Shown piece by piece: positions 59,514 to 64,000 of a DNA stretch of 64,000 nucleotides (position 1 is its first letter; every line of letters begins with the position of its first letter). The position numbers were made by a program, and so were the translations under genes. The DNA is taken from contig CM114273.1 of assembly GCA_050084515.1 (NCBI GenBank), positions 28,892,001 to 28,956,000 of the forward strand, in the 5' to 3' direction. The stretch comes from Blasia pusilla. Lineage: Eukaryota > Marchantiophyta > Marchantiopsida > Blasiales. The notes under the pieces are model-generated. The model had not been told where the DNA came from. It made no database searches and worked only from the letters and a program-made list of their open reading frames with translations.

Positions 59514-60619
59514 AGGTGGAAGATTTTTTATCCGCGCTAGCTGGCTAGCAACAACCCATGCACATTGTGTTGGCGGCGTGTAGCGATGGATCATAGACAG
59601 AGAGAGAGAGAGACTTAACTCATTGAGTAGTGCCTGTCCTAGCCTTGCGTAGTGCCTGTTATGTCTGTCGTAGCCTTGAGAGAGAGGCTGCACGATGCAT
59701 TTAAGGGGCCCGTCGAGCGAATTACCGCCCCCCACACGGTGTCCGCATTCAAGGAAAAAGGAGTTCTTATACTTGATGAATTTGTATACAAAATGCCCAA
59801 CTTGGTCATGGTGAACTTTCTTCTCCCGTGCCCATATGTTCATGTCCGTGTCCATGCCGTGGGTGGCCGTTGAACTATTTGTATCCACATTTTCATTTCA
59901 CTTTACGATTGAAGGAAGCCAATCCGTCACGGACTAGGAGATTCCCTTTCTTTGTCCGGCCCATGGCTGTACGCATTGAATTTTCTGGTTCTTTTGTGCA
60001 CTCAGCTCTGGGGGGATGAGGATTGTGTTGTTAGTCCCATCTCATATAGAGTCATTGGAGCTATAGGGGTTCTGCAACCTTTCACTTCAGGCTATCAGCA
60101 TCATGTCCCTTTTGTGAAGTAAGGGAAGACTTCTCGTCCACGTTGTACATCTAGAAATCCATGCCGCTTCTTGCAATTCTCTACCTTTCGGGTGGGATGA
60201 GAGTAGTACCCAATTGTTTCTTAGTCTGTACCTGCTGGCCAAAGTTGGTACCGTCCACTTGGTCACAAGGACACAGATTGGTAATGTGGTCTTATGTAAC
60301 TATCCAACTTGCCTTTGAGGTGTGTTCAACATGTGGGGATGTTGAGTTTATGTCTGTAGCCTATTTCTTCTCTCGAGCTAGCAAAAACAGTTATTCTATG
60401 GTTATTCTACATTGTGTGTTATCTGACCCTTATTTCAAAGCATTTGCAGCAGGCATTCAGAACTACCCTAGGAAGGATTCTACTTCCTTTTCAGGCATAG
60501 TTTATTTTTGTGAGAGTTGGTATTTAGTTGAGTTCTAAGAAATTGACTTTTAAGTCTTTTAGTTTGTCTACAATTATGCATGCCTATATCTTCTATTTGG
60601 TTAAGTTATAACTAATTCA
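59514..60619. other. No supported gene
   Basis: Contains a short GA run (59,601-59,613) and frames of 60-125 codons without recognisable motifs (for example 59,652-59,873 and 60,161-60,538, plus strand). Possibly introns upstream of the PHD exon. Confidence 0.4.
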
Positions 60620-61315
60620 GTGTCCATGTTTAAATGTCCAGTAGCCATAACGGCAAGGTACAAGGGGCAAGCCAAGAATAATCCACACTCTAGGAAGAAG
60701 ATGAGCATGAGGTTGCCACAAATTCCCCTATTCTCAGATATTGAGTTGCGACAATGCAGTCCTCATTTGTGTGCTATTTGCGATTTGCATGGAGATCTAG
60801 TGATTTGTGATGGGCTTTGCCATCGACAATTTCACCATGTTCATAGAGTTGGCCAGACGGTGTCTCATTGCCCCGCAGTGGTCATTCCAAAGGACAAGGT
60901 GAACGACCCTTGGTATTGTCCAGAGTGTACCTCCGGGACATACAAATGTTTCAAGTGTGGTAGAATGGCTTCCATTCAAACTAATATGAGACAGTGCCCC
61001 CAACCTTTCTATGTTTGTTTCTTCTGCCATGGATGCTTGCCACTTGATGTGCAGTGTTGCCCTCTCCATACATGTGTGGCATGCAACATGCCGCATCGCA
61101 GTGAGCATCTAGCAAACGTCGTCCAATGTTTGAGATGTCCGAAGACATGCCATTTGGGTTGCTTGGCAGCGAGCAAGGAGGAAGGTTTTGCACCTGGCAG
61201 AGAATCTTGGCGTCATGTTGCACATAATGAGATCAGATGGATGATCTATTGCCCTGATCATCCAATTGTCCCCACATTAGGCACTGCAGATTATCAACAT
61301 ATCTCTTGGGTTTAA
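60620..61315 (+). CDS. EDM2-like multi-PHD zinc-finger protein (exon)
   Basis: 231 codons with three zinc-binding blocks. The first is a PHD finger: 'LCAICDLHGDLVICDGLCHR', then a His, a further Cys and 'WYCPECTSG'. The second begins 'YKCFKCGRMASIQ' and continues through 'VCFFCHGC'. The third has 'HTCVACNMPHRSEH', 'QCLRCPKTCHLGCLA' and 'RWMIYCPDHPIVPTLGT'. The last block matches the region of plant EDM2 where the finger ends in 'IYC.EH.I...LGT'. EDM2 is a nuclear chromatin protein that affects silencing of transposons and of genes containing them. An AG just before 'tagccataacggcaagg' could be a splice acceptor, so the Met at the start may be internal. No N-terminal or methyltransferase-like parts of EDM2 are seen here. 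Confidence 0.7.
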   Translation: MSMFKCPVAITARYKGQAKNNPHSRKKMSMRLPQIPLFSDIELRQCSPHLCAICDLHGDLVICDGLCHRQFHHVHRVGQTVSHCPAVVIPKDKVNDPWYCPECTSGTYKCFKCGRMASIQTNMRQCPQPFYVCFFCHGCLPLDVQCCPLHTCVACNMPHRSEHLANVVQCLRCPKTCHLGCLAASKEEGFAPGRESWRHVAHNEIRWMIYCPDHPIVPTLGTADYQHISWV

Positions 61316-61667
61316 TTACTGAATACGATAGAGAAATTTTGTAGGTAAGCACAATGGGTCTATAGTCTCATTACATATTTCAGGTGTAATATTTTGCATA
61401 AATTACTTTGATGTTTTCAGGAGTTTTGTATCTTTAGACTCAAAACTATAACTCATGTTGAATGGACGTTTTGGTTGGGTTGTAATGAATTAAATGGATT
61501 AAGTCTTGAAGTTGGAATGAGGATAGTTATTTGATGTTATGTATGGCTATCAATTGTTGTAGAAGCATAACAAACTTTGATTTGTGACCTCTTTTGTTTG
61601 TTTTTGTGGTACATGACAGGTTGAACTACATATATGACAGTTTGAATGCCTTTGACACCTTGTACAA
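61316..61667. other. Spacer, no gene seen
   Basis: AT-rich 350-bp stretch between the PHD exon and the next frame; it contains only short frames. Confidence 0.5.
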
Positions 61668-64000
61668 ATGGCAAACCCTAGTTCCAACTCAGTGAGACTA
61701 GTAGAAAAGACCGCGGAAGGGAAGGATGATGTACCAATTTGTGTGTTGTCTTTCAAAGAAGGACAAACATCGGCCGACTTCCACTTTCGATGTGCTAGGC
61801 GATTGACTTTGAATTTGATTTTTGGGATGATAGGCTACCAGGTAGAGTTAGACATCCTATTGAGAACCTCATTGAGATTAGTGAACTTGAAGGGAGTGTT
61901 TTTGTGATTGCACAACAAGCCTCTGGATGTATTGGGGGCGTTGCAATTGTGTCCTTGCATTCATCTGCTGCTACTGTGTCTATCATAGAGGACACAAATG
62001 TTGGGTCTCAATCACATACAGAAGCCACAACCCAAGAGCAAGTAGTCAATACATTGCCTGTCACAAGTTCATTTGAGTCAGTGCTTATGTCTGAGGTGGC
62101 AACAAAGAGTTGGAATGAAGAGTGGAGCAAGCTTAAAGATTGGGTAAAGTGACAAGGATATGATGAGCATAAGTGGAGAGTGCGAACGTGGGATGAGGGG
62201 CAAGATGTTCGAGGGCACCTAGAGTGCTTAGAGTGTCGGGAGACTTATGGGAATGCAGCTAATTCCCAAATTTTAAAATCAATTGCAAATTGCTTCAGCA
62301 ATTTCAAGACTAAGCATCTCAACAACCCTAAGCACAAGGACAATTTTTGTAAGAGACGGGGTCTACCTAGTACATTGATTTCTCCTAGTGACATTATACA
62401 ACAACCTCAATGGGATCATGAACATCAGATCACTGTAGGTTTAGGAATAGTTGAGAAAATGAATGTAGAGGTTAGGGGTGAGAGAGTAGTGTTCTCTGTG
62501 ACGCCATCTGTTGCTGATACACAGTTTGCACACAGGTCATACCTGTTCAAGGTACGATGTATAATCTGTGGCAAGTTGCACACAGACATGTGCCCAAGAA
62601 AGGCCAATTTGGAGCATAATCTACGACAACACTTGGTTAGTCGTGATCACTTGGATGCTCTTGATACTAGAGAGGTCACTGCCCAACTTGTCTTGAGGTT
62701 TGGGAAGAAAGGAAGACCAAAGAAGCCAGATCCTAGGGACTTATTTCCGTCTCAAAATTCCATTACCAAATTCTTTAGCCCTGATGCCTTCAAGGAAGGA
62801 AGCAGTTCAGGAAAAGGTGGGTTTGCTTCCTCCATTGATTTTGGACTAAGTTTGCTTTGTTGGGGCTTCTGGGAGTCAACCGTCCAATGGAGAGGAGAGT
62901 TGATGGATGTGAAGGCCATACTAGATGATCAGACAGGAGGAACTATTTGGGATTGTGAGCTTACCACTTCAGCGCAAGTGTTCAATCCAAGTAGTAGGTC
63001 AATTGTATGTATACAAGGTTGGTTTAGGCACAAGCTTTGCTCTAGATTGTCAAGTAATGGGGGAGGGTTTGAGAACCTCACTTGTAGTCATTGTGACTCC
63101 ATTAAGCGGGAGGATGATTTTCGTGGTCGGGTGCATAGGGAAGCGGAAGCTTTAGTGCATAGAGGAGGCAGGACAACTCAAAGAGGGATGGCCATGAAGT
63201 ACTTGACCAAGACAGAGTTGAGGGAGCATGTGGGAAAATTGAACACTCAATTTAGGAGACAACGTTGGCTTTTGGCACAACAATCACAAAGAATTTGTGC
63301 CTTGAGTATTAGGCGAAAGAAGCTAGAAGACATCTTAGGAGTAGCTGCAGATAGGAGAGATTTGAGACTCTTTCTTAGGAACGTAGTAAATGGACATAGG
63401 GATGGGGCATTTGGTGGTAAGGAGGGGTTTTGGGATTTCCTGAAAGATGTGGCTAAGAATTTCCAGAGAGTGGCCAATGGTTATCATTACAGTAAGAGAA
63501 CCAAAGCTTTTTCCCAAGCCATGTTCCAATTTGGTGGCCGACAAGTTGCCCACTACTTTCAGGAAAACTTGGGAGGGCAGTCCAAGACCTTGAAACGTGA
63601 TAGAGCAAAACTACCACCCTTTAGAGTGGGCTACAAAAGAGATATTTCAAGAGGTCTCCGAGTACTATTTGCATCAAAACAACTACTTGGAATCGAGGAG
63701 ATGTGCCTGTAATGTTACGAGGATGAAACAAGGATAAAAGAAAGGCCAAGGTGTGTTTGAATCTTTGGAGAAAGTTGGTCCTGATATATGTATGGGTATG
63801 CTCTAACATAATGATAATATTACTTTGCACATTTATATGTCATGTTTATTGTTTTCTATTGGGCTTATGTTCTAACTTGATATTTCTGTTGTGATAGATG
63901 GGAGGCTAAATATGACACGCGTATTGGTTTTTGTGGTCCCTCGGAAGAACATACATGCTCTTTTGGCTTGGAAGTACTTGTTGGGGAAGGTAATGAAGGG
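61668..64000 (+). CDS. BED-finger, AT-hook, PIP-box protein with transposase-like C-terminal part (incomplete at window end)
   Basis: The reading starts 'MANPSSNSVRLVEKTAEG', shifts frame near 61,797 ('FDFWDDRLPGRVRH' continues) and meets one TGA at 62,150 before a 510-codon frame (62,180-63,712). In that frame there is a BED-like finger ('CLEC' ... 'KTKHLNNPKHKDNF', residues 16-55), a second Cys/His cluster ('VRCIICGKLHTDMC' ... 'LRQHLVSRDHLDAL'), an AT-hook-like 'KKGRPKKPDPRD' (about 176-187) and the canonical PCNA-binding box QNSITKFF (192-199). A basic coiled-coil region ('EHVGKLNTQFRRQRW') then leads to 'GYHYSKRTKAFSQAMFQFGG' and 'YFQENLGG', reminiscent of N-terminal regions of uncharacterised transposase families. 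Beyond a TAA the frame gives 'CYEDETRIKERPR'. A predicted intron (about 63,751-63,896, gt...ag) joins it to 'WEAKYDTRIGFCGP'. Whether it is a domesticated gene or a decaying transposon is open. Confidence 0.55.
62753..62776 (+). other. PIP-box codons (QNSITKFF)
   Basis: Eight codons matching the PCNA-interacting consensus Q-x-x-[ILM]-x-x-[FY]-[FY], 14 residues after the start of an AT-hook-like GRPKK (62,711-62,725). Both motifs are read directly in the 510-codon frame. PIP boxes recruit proteins to the replication clamp. Confidence 0.6.
63751..63896 (+). other. Predicted intron
   Basis: Donor 'ccaag|gtgtgtttg' and acceptor 'gttgtgatag|atggg'. Removing it keeps the frame and joins 'EDETRIKERPR' to 'WEAKYDTRIGF'. 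The flanking protein is coherent across the junction, which supports the splice; no transcript is available. A further donor-like 'ggaaggtaatg' lies at about 63,988. Confidence 0.45.

Noticed and set aside
59250-59888. 212-codon minus-strand frame
   Set aside because: It runs antisense through the 34-bp tandem repeat and a GA run, and shows no domain; probably a shadow of the repeat.

Overview
The window reads as transposon-dense nuclear DNA of a large plant-lineage genome. Several things point there: Ty3/gypsy and Ty1/copia LTR retrotransposons, a non-LTR retrotransposon, plant-type Helitron ends, long dinucleotide arrays, and a gene whose zinc-finger block resembles the plant protein EDM2. 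A streptophyte (charophyte) alga such as Chara fits best, because Ty3/gypsy elements carrying a cytosine methyltransferase have been described in charophytes. This assignment is an inference. There are no bacterial-type operons, no rRNA or tRNA genes that I can see, and no CRISPR.

Layout. 1-5.3 kb: AT-rich non-coding DNA with a head-to-head pair of (CA)n/(GT)n arrays around a perfect 28-bp palindrome. 5.4-16.4 kb: an almost complete, decayed Ty3/gypsy element on the minus strand. Its LTR-like repeats flank gag, protease, a DNA (cytosine-5) methyltransferase, reverse transcriptase, RNase H, integrase and a C-terminal PHD finger. 17.1-22.4 kb: a second, more decayed copy with the same gene order; it has lost the reverse transcriptase core but keeps the PCQ catalytic motif of the methyltransferase. 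22.4-29.6 kb: non-coding DNA plus a GC-richer island (25.3-29.6 kb) with eroded coding sequence and two perfect 22-bp-stem hairpins. 29.9-33.4 kb: a nearly full-length non-LTR retrotransposon on the minus strand with an N-terminal zinc finger, an uninterrupted 588-codon RT frame and a C-terminal zinc motif followed by a likely restriction-like endonuclease. 35.5-35.8 kb: 25-codon-period tandem repeats. 36-45 kb: several short Helitron-like elements (single, head-to-head and a three-unit tandem) and a (GA)n array. 44.9-48.3 kb: a Ty1/copia element split in the integrase by another insertion, with its 3' half inverted. 48.3-56.6 kb: mostly unassigned, with tandem repeats inside a decayed coding region.

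57-64 kb holds the two most gene-like loci, both on the plus strand. One is an EDM2-like multi-PHD protein. The other is a long protein with a BED-like zinc finger, an AT-hook-like basic motif, a canonical PCNA-binding (PIP) box and a transposase-like C-terminal region that continues through a predicted intron and off the end of the window.

Theme. Chromatin modules recur in this window: a DNA methyltransferase and a PHD finger carried by a retrotransposon, and a plant silencing-type PHD protein next to a transposase-like, possibly PCNA-binding protein. The methyltransferase/PHD Ty3 family and the BED/AT-hook/PIP-box gene are the systems most worth following up.
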